Below the pieces are notes generated by a model. The model was not told the DNA's origin and ran no database searches. It saw only the letters and a list, made by a program, of their open reading frames with translations. This document shows, one piece after another, positions 27,111 through 35,000 of a stretch of DNA of 35,000 nucleotides (position 1 is the first letter of the stretch; each line of letters begins with the position of its first letter). Made by a program: the position numbers and the translations under genes. Location of the stretch: positions 2,940,001 through 2,975,000 of the forward strand of contig NZ_CP038512.1 in the NCBI RefSeq assembly GCF_004758605.1, read 5' to 3'. The stretch is from Deinococcus metallilatus (GTDB lineage Bacteria; Deinococcota; Deinococci; Deinococcales; Deinococcaceae).

Positions 27111-28514
27111 ATGAATGGAAAACACATCACCAAACTGGGCTTCGAGAAGAGGGCGGTGAAGCTGGCCCTGGCCGCCGCCGAGGCGCGCGAGGAAGCGGGC
27201 CTCAGCCGCGCCGAGATTCTGGACGAATTGCAGGCAGTGCAGGCCAACCCCCAGGCGTACCTGACGGGCGGCGTCTATGCCGACCTCGCGGCGGAACTGA
27301 CCGCACAGGGAGCGGCGCGGCAGGTCCGCAAGAGTGCCGAGCTGCGCCCTACCCCCCTCCCCTACCGCATCTGGGGCGACGACCTGATCGAGCCGGGGGC
27401 CCGCTCGCAGATGGACGTGGCGATGCAGCTCCCCATCTCCCGCGCGGGGGCCCTGATGCCCGACGCGCACGTGGGCTACGGCCTCCCCATCGGCGGCGTG
27501 CTGGCGACCGAGGACGCCGTGATTCCCTACGGCGTGGGCGTGGACATCGGCTGTTCGATGCGGCTGAGCGTGCTGCCCCTGAAACCGGAAAGCCTCAGCA
27601 CCGACGAGGCCCGCAAGCTGCTGCTGAAGCACACCCGCTTCGGCGCGGGCGTGAGCTTCGAGAAAGCTTTTCGGGGCGACCATGAAGTGCTGCACGAACA
27701 GACCTGGCGCGAGCAACCGCTGCTGCGCCACCTCTACGACAAGGCCGCTGAGCAGATCGGCACGTCGGGAAGCGGGAATCATTTCGTGGAGTTCGGCACC
27801 CTGACGCTGCCGGGGGACGACCTGGGCCTCCCGGCGGGCGAATACCTCGCCATCCTGTCCCACAGCGGCTCGCGCGGCTTCGGGGCGCAGGTGGCGAACC
27901 ACTACACGAAGTTAGCGCAGGCGCTCCACCCCAGCCTCGACCCCGCCGCCCGCAAGCTCGCCTGGCTGCCGCTGGACAGCGAGGAAGGCCAGGGCTACTG
28001 GCAGGCGATGAACCTGGCCGGGCGCTACGCCCTCGCCAACCACGACCTGATCCACGCCCGCCTCGCCCGCGCGCTGGGGGTGCAGCCGCTCGCCAGCGTC
28101 GGCAACAGCCACAACCTCGCCTGGCAGCAGCGGGTGGAGGGGCATGACCTGATCGTCCACCGCAAGGGTGCCACGCCCGCCAAACAGGGCCAGCTCGGCC
28201 TGATTCCCGGCAGCATGGCCGACCCCGGTTTCGTGGTGCGCGGTCTGGGCCACGAAGGCGCGCTCGCCAGTGCCAGTCACGGCGCGGGGCGCCAGATGGG
28301 GCGCAAGGCCGCCGCGAACACCCTCGCCAAGCGGGACGTGCAGGCGTACCTGAAAGAGCGCGGCGTGACCCTGATCGGCGGCGGCATTGACGAGGCCCCA
28401 CAGGCCTACAAGCGCATCGAGGACGTTCTGGAACGGCAGAATGATCTGGTGGACGTGGTGGCGCGGTTCACGCCCAGGGTGGTGCGGATGGACACGGGAA
28501 GCGAGGACGTGTAG
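27111..28514 (+). CDS. rtcB: RtcB RNA ligase
   Basis: The 467-residue enzyme joins RNA 2',3'-cyclic phosphate or 3'-phosphate ends to 5'-OH ends, using GTP and Mn2+. All the family motifs are present: MPDAHVGYGLPIGGVLA near 116, GVGVDIGC with D145 and C148, GTSGSGNHFVE near 217-227, SHSGSRGFG near 250, NSHN at 332-335, and VHRKGATPA with the guanylylated H350, then SHGAGR. Length and motif order are those of bacterial RtcB. No archease, RtcA, RtcR or PrfH gene is adjacent, so it stands alone. No ribosome binding site or TANNNT box is clear before ATG 27111. A terminator follows. Confidence 0.95.
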   Translation: MNGKHITKLGFEKRAVKLALAAAEAREEAGLSRAEILDELQAVQANPQAYLTGGVYADLAAELTAQGAARQVRKSAELRPTPLPYRIWGDDLIEPGARSQMDVAMQLPISRAGALMPDAHVGYGLPIGGVLATEDAVIPYGVGVDIGCSMRLSVLPLKPESLSTDEARKLLLKHTRFGAGVSFEKAFRGDHEVLHEQTWREQPLLRHLYDKAAEQIGTSGSGNHFVEFGTLTLPGDDLGLPAGEYLAILSHSGSRGFGAQVANHYTKLAQALHPSLDPAARKLAWLPLDSEEGQGYWQAMNLAGRYALANHDLIHARLARALGVQPLASVGNSHNLAWQQRVEGHDLIVHRKGATPAKQGQLGLIPGSMADPGFVVRGLGHEGALASASHGAGRQMGRKAAANTLAKRDVQAYLKERGVTLIGGGIDEAPQAYKRIEDVLERQNDLVDVVARFTPRVVRMDTGSEDV

Positions 28515-28536
28515 AGGCAGCCAGGCTTCAGCGGCC

Positions 28537-28575
28537 AGCAGGGAACAGCGAGAGCATTCGCTTTCCCTGCTTTTT
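28537..28575 (+). terminator. Rho-independent terminator after rtcB
   Basis: AGCAGGGAA (28537-28545) pairs with TTCCCTGCT (28563-28571), with further pairing inside (AGCGA with TTCGCT) after a bulged C, and the stem is followed by five T (28571-28575). It separates rtcB from the convergent nucleotidyltransferase. Confidence 0.9.
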
Positions 28576-28587
28576 GATGTCTGTCCG

Positions 28588-29262
28588 CTACAACCGGCAG
28601 AGCAGCCAGCCGACGACCTCGCAGAATGCCTCTCGCCGCGCCGCCGCTTCTCCCATAAGCAGCCTGCACAACCAGTCGCCTTCCGGCTGCCAGGGCAGGC
28701 CCGGCAGCGTCTCCCACAGCAGGGTGGCGGGCGGAAGAGGGCAGTCATTGACCGCACAGATGGCCTCGGCCAGCTTCCAGGTGTTCGTGTGAACCAGAAA
28801 CGCCGTTTGTTCCTGTGTGGCTCCTTCCAGCTTGTGGAGGACGGTGCTCAGCCAGTACCGCAGCGCCTGACGCTCAGCCGGGGGGGTCCGGTAAGCCGCC
28901 AACCGCTGCGCCGCCTGTCCCTGAAGCCGGGCGAGTTCGCCGCTGGGGTCGTGCAGCAGGCGGCCCTCAACCCAGGCATAGAGCGCCGTCCCGCCTGCCT
29001 CCACCTGTTCCCTGGCCCGCGTTAGGGTGTGCCCGTGCCGCTCGATCAGGAGGCCTCCGCATTCCTCCGCCTCAAAGGGCCGGGCCTCCGGCCAGTACAG
29101 CCGCAGGTCCAGGTCAGAGGTGGGCCGCCTCGTGCCGCGCGCGACCGAGCCGCACAGCATCAAACCAAGCGCCCCGGCCTCCCGCGCCCGCGCCACTTCC
29201 TCCGTGAGCAGACGGCGGTGAACATCGTGCTGGACGAAGGAGAGGTCAGCCACCTGTGGCAT
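28588..29262 (-). CDS. Nucleotidyltransferase-domain protein
   Basis: The 224-residue protein has the pol-beta/MNT active-site motif LCGSVARGTRRPTSDLDLRL (residues 36-55), in which GS and the DxD pair bind nucleotide and metal. The N-terminal half resembles minimal nucleotidyltransferases such as MNT or aminoglycoside adenylyltransferases; the C-terminal half is helical with LRYWLSTVLHKLEG and a possible substrate-binding role. The target is unknown. No HEPN partner gene is adjacent. It starts 3 nt after the galE stop on the same strand and is probably co-transcribed with galE. Confidence 0.85.
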   Translation of the reverse strand: MPQVADLSFVQHDVHRRLLTEEVARAREAGALGLMLCGSVARGTRRPTSDLDLRLYWPEARPFEAEECGGLLIERHGHTLTRAREQVEAGGTALYAWVEGRLLHDPSGELARLQGQAAQRLAAYRTPPAERQALRYWLSTVLHKLEGATQEQTAFLVHTNTWKLAEAICAVNDCPLPPATLLWETLPGLPWQPEGDWLCRLLMGEAAARREAFCEVVGWLLCRL

Positions 29263-29265
29263 CCC

Positions 29266-30270
29266 CTACTGCTCGTACCCTTGCGGATGCCTGCGGTGCC
29301 ACCCCCAGGCCGTCCGCACGATCTCCTTCAGCTCGGTGAACTGCGGGGCGAAGCCCAGGTCGTCCACGATGCGGTGGGCATCGGCCACCAGGCGGGGCGG
29401 GTCGCCAGGGCGGCGGGGGGCGATCTCGCGCTTCAGGGGCGGGAAGCCGTCCTGGGCGATCACCGCGTCCACCGCGTCGAGCACCTGGAGCACGCTGAAG
29501 CCGTGGCCCAGACCCACGTTGTAGGTGGCGGCGTCCCGCTGCCCCTGCGCCAGCGCCTCCACCGCCAGCACGTGCGCGTCGGCCAGGTCCAAAACGTGGA
29601 TGTAGTCGCGGATGCAGGTGCCGTCCGGGGTGGGGTAGTCGTCCCCGAAGATCATCATCTTGTCGCGCTGGCCCAGGGCGGTCAGGCACGCCAGCTCGAT
29701 CAGGTGCGTCTTGTGGGGGTGCGCCTCGCCGATGCTGCCGTCGGGCGCCGCGCCGCACACGTTGAAGTAACGCAGGATGACGTAGGGCAGGCCGTGCGCG
29801 ACGTGGAAGGCGTGGATCATCCGCTCGGTCATCAGCTTGGTTTCGCCGTAGACGCTCTCGGGGTGCAGCGGCGCGTCCTCGGGAATCGGCACGGCGTCGG
29901 TGGTACCGTAGACGGCGGCGGTCGAACTGAACACCAGCGGCACCTTGCGCGTCTCCACGATGGCCTGGAGAAGGTTCAGACTCCCGACCACGTTGTTGCG
30001 GTAGTAGCGGCCCGGCGCCCGCATGCTCTCGCCCACCTCGATCAGCGCGGCGAAGTGAATCACCGCGTCGGGCTGATAGGTTTCCAGCGCCGCCTTCACC
30101 GCCGCCATGTCCAGCAGATCGGCCCGGACCAGCGGCACCTCCGGGGGCAACGCCTCGGCATGGCCGCTCGACAGGTTGTCGAACACCACGACCTCGTGCC
30201 CGGCCCGCCGCAACTGCCGCACCGTGTGCGACCCGATGTACCCGGCCCCTCCCACAACCATCAGCTTCAT
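29266..30270 (-). CDS. galE: UDP-glucose 4-epimerase
   Basis: The 334-residue enzyme interconverts UDP-glucose and UDP-galactose with bound NAD+. The Rossmann motif GGAGYIGSH is at 7-15, SST at 115-117 and the catalytic Y141/K145 pair in SVYGETK. Length and the C-terminal blocks (GTCIRDYIHVLDLADAHV, YNVGLGHGFSVLQV) are typical of bacterial GalE. TACCCT (30277-30282, minus strand) ends 6 nt before ATG 30270, so the mRNA is probably leaderless. A LacI regulator lies upstream on the same strand, 48 nt away, and a nucleotidyltransferase follows. It would supply galactose units for polysaccharide. Confidence 0.94.
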   Translation of the reverse strand: MKLMVVGGAGYIGSHTVRQLRRAGHEVVVFDNLSSGHAEALPPEVPLVRADLLDMAAVKAALETYQPDAVIHFAALIEVGESMRAPGRYYRNNVVGSLNLLQAIVETRKVPLVFSSTAAVYGTTDAVPIPEDAPLHPESVYGETKLMTERMIHAFHVAHGLPYVILRYFNVCGAAPDGSIGEAHPHKTHLIELACLTALGQRDKMMIFGDDYPTPDGTCIRDYIHVLDLADAHVLAVEALAQGQRDAATYNVGLGHGFSVLQVLDAVDAVIAQDGFPPLKREIAPRRPGDPPRLVADAHRIVDDLGFAPQFTELKEIVRTAWGWHRRHPQGYEQ

Positions 30271-30318
30271 GGGGACAGGGTAAGGGATGCCGGGGGCCGG
30301 GGAGCGCGGAGAGTTCCT

Positions 30319-31386
30319 TTAGCCCCCGGCGCTCCGCTCTCTGCGCTCTGCCGTCGTCCCGCGCACGACCAGCCGCGTCGGCAGGCTCACGTCGGGCGGC
30401 GTTTCGCCGCTGAGCAGGGCGAGGACGGCCTCGCCCACGTACCGGCCCTTGTCGGCGGTCGGTTGCCAGACGGTGCTGAGGTTCAGGGCCGCGCTGCTGG
30501 GCAGGTCGTCAAACCCGATCAGACTCAGGTCGTGGGGCACACGCAGGCCGAGCCGCTGGGCGGCCCGCAGGGCGCCGTGGGCCAGCACGTCACTCATGCA
30601 CAGCAGCGCGGTGATCTCCGGGTGCTGGCGCAGCAGGTCGAGCGCGGCGGCCTCGCCCTCCTCGGGGGTGTTCTGCCCGGTTTCAAACAGGTGAAGGGCG
30701 GCGCCTGCCGCGCCCTCACGGTAGCCCCGCAGACGCTCGGCGGTGGTCCGGTAGGCAATGGCCGCTTCACGCCGGGGGGTGACGGGGCCGGTGTGACGGT
30801 CGGGGGCGAGTTCCAGGCAGAGGACGCCGATCTGCCGGTGTCCCAGTTCCCGCAGGCAGCGGGCCGCCGCCGCCGCGCCCCCCGCGTCGTCGATCCCGAC
30901 CTGCGCGGCCTGGGGCTGGGGCGTCTGGTCCACCAGCACGGTCGGCAGCCCGCGTTCCAGCACCGCCCGCAGCAGTTCGTGGCCCTCGGCGGCGCAGTAC
31001 ACGATGAAGCCGTCCACACTGGCGGTATGGACGGGCTGGGCACCGTCCGGACTGGCGAGCAGGAGCAGGTTCAACCCCGCCTGCTGAATGGCCTGCGTCA
31101 CGCTGCCCAGAAACAGCGCCGCCGCCGGATCGGCAAAAGCGTAGGTCAGCGGCGCGTCGTACACGACCCCGATCACTCCGGTGCGGCCCCGGCGCAGGCT
31201 GCGGGCGAGAGGATCGGGGCCGCGGTACCCGAGGTCGCGGGCGGCGCTCAGCACGCGCTTCCGCAGCTCCGGCGAGAGCTGGTCGGGCCGGTTGTAGGCG
31301 TTGCTGACGGTCGCGGGCGAGACGCCCAGCCGGGCGGCCACGTCGCGCAGAGTGACGCGGCGGACGGGCGGCTTGGCGGCGGGCAT
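30319..31386 (-). CDS. LacI-family transcriptional regulator
   Basis: The 355-residue repressor has an N-terminal LacI helix-turn-helix (residues 10-33: TLRDVAARLGVSPATVSNAY, NRP) with the hinge LGYRGPDPLARSLRRGRT, then a periplasmic-binding-protein-like ligand domain (GVIGVVYDAPLTYAF, GFIVYCAAEG, DDAGGAAAAARCLRELGHRQ, LIGFDDLPSSAALNLSTV). The effector is probably a sugar, but it cannot be named. TAGCAT (31393-31398, minus strand) ends 6 nt before ATG 31386. A LacI-type palindrome lies between it and the divergent MFS gene, which is its most likely target along with itself; galE, next on the same strand, may also be controlled. Confidence 0.92.
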   Translation of the reverse strand: MPAAKPPVRRVTLRDVAARLGVSPATVSNAYNRPDQLSPELRKRVLSAARDLGYRGPDPLARSLRRGRTGVIGVVYDAPLTYAFADPAAALFLGSVTQAIQQAGLNLLLLASPDGAQPVHTASVDGFIVYCAAEGHELLRAVLERGLPTVLVDQTPQPQAAQVGIDDAGGAAAAARCLRELGHRQIGVLCLELAPDRHTGPVTPRREAAIAYRTTAERLRGYREGAAGAALHLFETGQNTPEEGEAAALDLLRQHPEITALLCMSDVLAHGALRAAQRLGLRVPHDLSLIGFDDLPSSAALNLSTVWQPTADKGRYVGEAVLALLSGETPPDVSLPTRLVVRGTTAERRERSAGG

Positions 31387-31413
31387 GGACAGATGCTAGC
31401 GTATGGGAAAGGT

Positions 31414-31431
31414 ATCTGAATCGTTTCAGAT
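31414..31431. promoter_or_regulatory. LacI-type operator between the regulator and MFS genes
   Basis: ATCTGAA-TCGT-TTCAGAT is an inverted repeat with perfect 7-nt arms and a central CpG, the usual form of LacI-family sites. It lies upstream of the regulator's -10 (31393-31398) and 28 nt before the MFS start, where it covers the likely -35 region of the regulator promoter. Confidence 0.8.
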
Positions 31432-31458
31432 TCCCCCTGCTGCCTTCCCGGAGTGCCC

Positions 31459-32661
31459 ATGACTGACCTGCCCCTTTCCTCCACTGCCCCCGTTTCCCTC
31501 CACCGCGCCGAGGCCGCGCGCCGGGCGCTGGCCACCGTGTTCCTGATCAACGGCACGCTGTTTGCCACCTGGGCGGTAAATATTCCCGGTGTGCGGGACC
31601 GGCTGGGGCTGACGGCCGCCCAGGTGGGCCTGGCGCTGCTGGCGGTCGGGCTGGGCAGTCTGGTCAGCATGCCGCTCACCGGCGGGTGGACCGCCCGCTT
31701 CGGGAGCGACCGGGTGACGCGCGTGGCGGTGGTGCTGAGCATGCTCGCGCTGCTCCCGCCCATCCTCGCGCCGAACCTGGTAACGCTGGTGCTGGCCCTG
31801 GCCCTGCTGGGTGCCCTCAACGGGGCGCTGGATGTCGCCATGAACGCGCAGGGCGTGACGGTCGAGCGGCGGCTGGCCCGCCCGGTCATGAGCCGGTTTC
31901 ACGCCTACTACAGCCTGGGGGGCGTGCTGGGGGCGCTGCTGGGCACCCTGCTGATCGGACGGGTGCCGCTGCTGGCCCACGCCGGGCTGGTGGTGGCCGT
32001 GACCACCCTCGCCGGGTTCCTGGCGGGCCGCTGGCTGCTGCCCGACCTGACCGGCAACCCCGTTGAGACGGGGGCCCCCTCCCGCGCCCGCCCCGGCCCC
32101 AGCGCAGCCGCGCTGCTGCTGGGCGGCCTGTGTTTCCTGGGGATGCTGGCCGAGGGCGCCAACTACGACTGGGCGACCCTCTACTTCCGCGACGTGCTGG
32201 GCCTGGCGGGCGGCAACGCGGGCATCGGGTACGCGGCCTTTGTCGCCGCGATGACGCTGGGCCGCTGGTTCGGCGACCGCGTCCGCACCCGCCTCGGGGA
32301 CGAGGTGACGGTGCGCGGCGGGGCGCTGCTGACGGCCGCGGGGCTGGCCCTCGCGCTGCTGGTGCACGATCCGCTGCCCGCCACGCTGGGCTTCGCGCTG
32401 TCGGGGCTGGGCCTCAGCAACGTGGTGCCGGTGCTGTACGGGACCGCGGGGCACGCCCTGGCCGGGCGGGGCATCGCCCAGGTCGCCACCATCGGCTATG
32501 CGGGATTCCTGCTGGGCCCACCCGTGATCGGCTTCATCGCGGGCCAGGTCGGCCTGCCCGCCGCGCTCGGCGTCGCGCTGGCGGGGGCGGCGCTGGTGGC
32601 GGGGCTGGGCGGGCGGGCCTTCGCGTTGGTCCGCCAGAAACGCCGGGCCAGCGCCGCGTAG
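31459..32661 (+). CDS. MFS transporter (YbjJ-like)
   Basis: The 400-residue membrane protein has about twelve hydrophobic helices and the MFS signs: the loop after helix 2 reads GGWTARFGSDRV, and AMNAQGVTVERRLARPVMSR with FHAYYSLGG in the first half matches the YbjJ-type subgroup. ATG 31459 follows GGAG by 5 nt; the in-frame GTG at 31453 overlaps that site. It is divergent from a LacI regulator, which suggests a sugar or sugar-derived substrate, but the subgroup has no settled substrate. Its stop lies 4 nt from the stop of the convergent citrate-synthase-like gene, with no terminator between. Confidence 0.88.
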   Translation: MTDLPLSSTAPVSLHRAEAARRALATVFLINGTLFATWAVNIPGVRDRLGLTAAQVGLALLAVGLGSLVSMPLTGGWTARFGSDRVTRVAVVLSMLALLPPILAPNLVTLVLALALLGALNGALDVAMNAQGVTVERRLARPVMSRFHAYYSLGGVLGALLGTLLIGRVPLLAHAGLVVAVTTLAGFLAGRWLLPDLTGNPVETGAPSRARPGPSAAALLLGGLCFLGMLAEGANYDWATLYFRDVLGLAGGNAGIGYAAFVAAMTLGRWFGDRVRTRLGDEVTVRGGALLTAAGLALALLVHDPLPATLGFALSGLGLSNVVPVLYGTAGHALAGRGIAQVATIGYAGFLLGPPVIGFIAGQVGLPAALGVALAGAALVAGLGGRAFALVRQKRRASAA

Positions 32662-32665
32662 ATAC

Positions 32666-33880
32666 CTACCCCTCCGACTTCCCCACGTAGCGCGCACGCG
32701 GCCGGATGAACTGCCCGCTCGTCTGGGCTTCCAGGGCGTGGGCGAGCCAGCCCGGGGTCCGGCCCAGCGCGAACAGCGTGACCGTGTCCTCGGCACTGCG
32801 GCCCAGCGCGTGCGCCAGCATGGCGAGCGCGAGGTCGATGTTCGGCGCCTCGCCCGTTTCCTCGCGCATCCGCTCGGTGAGCGCGTGGGCAGCCTGCACG
32901 GCGGGAGCCTGGGGCCAGGCCACCCGGAGCGCGGTCAGCAGCGCCTGGGCACGCGGATCACCGTCCGGGTAGAGGCGGTGCCCGAAGCCCGGAGCGTGGG
33001 CGTAGCGGAGCACCGCGTCCCGCAGGGCCACCTGGGCATCACGGTCCAGCGCCTGCCGCAGGAGGTCGTGGGCGGCCGCACCGGCGAGGCCGTGCCGGGG
33101 GCCCTGGAGAGCCGCGAGGGCCGCGAGCATCGTGTGGGGCAGGCTGGCGCCTCCACCCGCCGCGACCCGCGCCGTGAACGCACTGACGTTCAGTTCGTGG
33201 TCTGCCAGCAACACCAGCGCGCGGCGCAGCAGGTCCGCCCCGGCGGCGTCCGTCCTCCATGCGCGGGCCAGGCGGAGGTGCAGCGGCAGGTCAGGCGCAG
33301 GCGGCACCCGCAGATGACGTTCCAGCGTCCCATACAGCAGGCTCAGAACCCGGGTGGCCCCGGCGGGGAGGGCGTCCGGCCGGGTATCCAGCGCCGCGAG
33401 GTCATGCGTCCCCGCATGCACGAGCGCGAAGCCCAACGCCTCCAGCGGCGTCCCCGCGCGGGGAAGCGGCGCGAGTGTCAGCCGGGCGCGCAGGGGCAGC
33501 CGCGCCCAGCCGCCCGCGTCCCCGGTCCACAGCAGTGCCGCGACTTCCTCCACCGTGGCCGTCTTCGCCAGCTCCACCGCGTCCTGCCCCCGGTACTTCA
33601 GCCCGCCGTCCACAATTTGCGTCAGGGCACTGTCCAGCACGGGCGTTCCCCAGGCGAGGGCCCCGTGGACAGCCTCCTCGGCGGCGGCCTCGGGGTCCCG
33701 CCGCACGCCCTGCCGCTGCACCAGCTTCTGTACGTCCTCGGCCCGGTAGCGCCGCTCGCGGGTGCCGGGCGGGCCGGGTTCGCTGCGGATCAGGCCGCGT
33801 GACACGTAGGCGTACAGCGTGGCCGGTTTCACGCCCAGCAGGGCGGTCGCCTCGGCGGTGGTCAGGCTGCGGGAAGGCAT
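32666..33880 (-). CDS. Citrate synthase homologue with N-terminal MerR-like helix-turn-helix
   Basis: The 404-residue protein combines a DNA-binding domain and an enzyme fold. Residues 5-55 (LTTAEATALLGVKPATLYAY, then VSRGLIRSEPG, RRYRAEDVQKLVQRQ) are a MerR/excisionase-type helix-turn-helix. Residues about 70-400 follow citrate synthase, with the catalytic residues kept: H228 (DHELN), H263 (GPRHG) and D349 (APNID), plus GFGHRLYPDGDPRA near 298-311 and FIRPRARYVG at the end. The enzyme core would join oxaloacetate or a similar ketoacid with an acyl-CoA, or may serve only as a sensor. TAGGCT (33888-33893, minus strand) ends 7 nt before ATG 33880. Confidence 0.9.
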   Translation of the reverse strand: MPSRSLTTAEATALLGVKPATLYAYVSRGLIRSEPGPPGTRERRYRAEDVQKLVQRQGVRRDPEAAAEEAVHGALAWGTPVLDSALTQIVDGGLKYRGQDAVELAKTATVEEVAALLWTGDAGGWARLPLRARLTLAPLPRAGTPLEALGFALVHAGTHDLAALDTRPDALPAGATRVLSLLYGTLERHLRVPPAPDLPLHLRLARAWRTDAAGADLLRRALVLLADHELNVSAFTARVAAGGGASLPHTMLAALAALQGPRHGLAGAAAHDLLRQALDRDAQVALRDAVLRYAHAPGFGHRLYPDGDPRAQALLTALRVAWPQAPAVQAAHALTERMREETGEAPNIDLALAMLAHALGRSAEDTVTLFALGRTPGWLAHALEAQTSGQFIRPRARYVGKSEG

Positions 33881-33887
33881 CGTCTCC

Positions 33888-33943
33888 AGCCTAACATTGA
33901 TTCTTTAATCAAGATTGACGATATAGACGGGCAGGACTAGCGT
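33888..33943. promoter_or_regulatory. Divergent leaderless promoters with a central palindrome
   Basis: On the plus strand TTGACG (33915-33920), a 17-nt spacer and TAGCGT (33938-33943) end 6 nt before ATG 33950. On the minus strand TAGGCT (33888-33893) ends 7 nt before ATG 33880. Between them TTGATT-CTTT-AATCAA (33897-33912) is a perfect inverted repeat, touching the plus -35 and covering the minus -35 region. It is the obvious site for the helix-turn-helix protein. Confidence 0.75.
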
Positions 33944-33949
33944 GCAGCC

Positions 33950-35000
<1,051 letters not shown>

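Noticed and set aside
28588..30270. galE and nucleotidyltransferase as a toxin-antitoxin pair
   Set aside because: The MNT-type motif recalls MNT-HEPN systems, but no HEPN protein is adjacent and GalE is a normal metabolic enzyme.
29029..31419. A 796-codon open frame on the plus strand
   Set aside because: It runs opposite to galE and the LacI gene, both of which have full motifs.

Overview
The window is about 35 kb of very GC-rich DNA, densely coding on both strands. It looks like a chromosome segment of a Deinococcus-type bacterium. Several things support this: a MurE whose substrate motif departs from the diaminopimelate type, a twin pair of deoxynucleoside kinases, a Crp protein resembling the D. 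radiodurans stress regulator DdrI, families of short dispersed non-coding repeats, and many genes whose start codon lies only 6-7 nt after a TANNNT -10 box, the leaderless arrangement known from Deinococcus. The genus assignment is an inference from content; no rRNA or other marker is present.

Layout. 1-5.7 kb: end of an acyl-ACP desaturase, a repeat-rich gap, hisC with a small Cys-cluster protein, a TetR regulator with its own palindrome, a lipoprotein, an SRPBCC protein and a small hydrophilic protein. 5.7-9.5 kb: a transport and metabolic run (EamA exporter, a one-chain ABC ATPase-permease fusion, Nudix hydrolase, SDR). 9.5-15.2 kb: YscW/YbaY-domain protein, AlkA glycosylase, Crp regulator, acyl-CoA dehydrogenase and a winged-helix regulator, separated by gaps full of dispersed repeats, including a MITE-like element with terminal inverted repeats and a possible 6-bp target duplication. 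15.3-20.1 kb: a Cys-less FmdB-like protein coupled to an HtrA-type protease, two deoxynucleoside kinases, a lipoprotein and murE. 20.1-23.1 kb: a SufR-like regulator facing an overlapping SDR-VOC-QueA-like operon. 23.3-28.5 kb: DUF3160 protein, CapA-like lipoprotein, FG-GAP-like protein, RtcB. 28.6-32.7 kb: galE with a nucleotidyltransferase, then a LacI regulator divergent from an MFS transporter across a LacI-type palindrome. 32.7-35 kb: a citrate synthase homologue carrying an N-terminal DNA-binding domain, divergent from a DRE-TIM synthase resembling Re-citrate/homocitrate synthases; the latter runs off the right edge.

The most interesting unit is the last one. An enzyme-fold protein fused to a helix-turn-helix and an unrelated enzyme of possibly the same reaction class are transcribed back to back from two leaderless promoters, with a perfect palindrome between them. 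This suggests a metabolite-sensing, autoregulated switch. The second is the SufR-like regulator with three of the four SufR cysteines, placed over a promoter for a non-suf operon that includes a divergent QueA paralogue. The third is a set of three intergenic hairpins whose arms are built from tandem 7- or 8-nt units, each element with a different unit but the same design.

All functional calls come from motifs read by eye; no database search was run.
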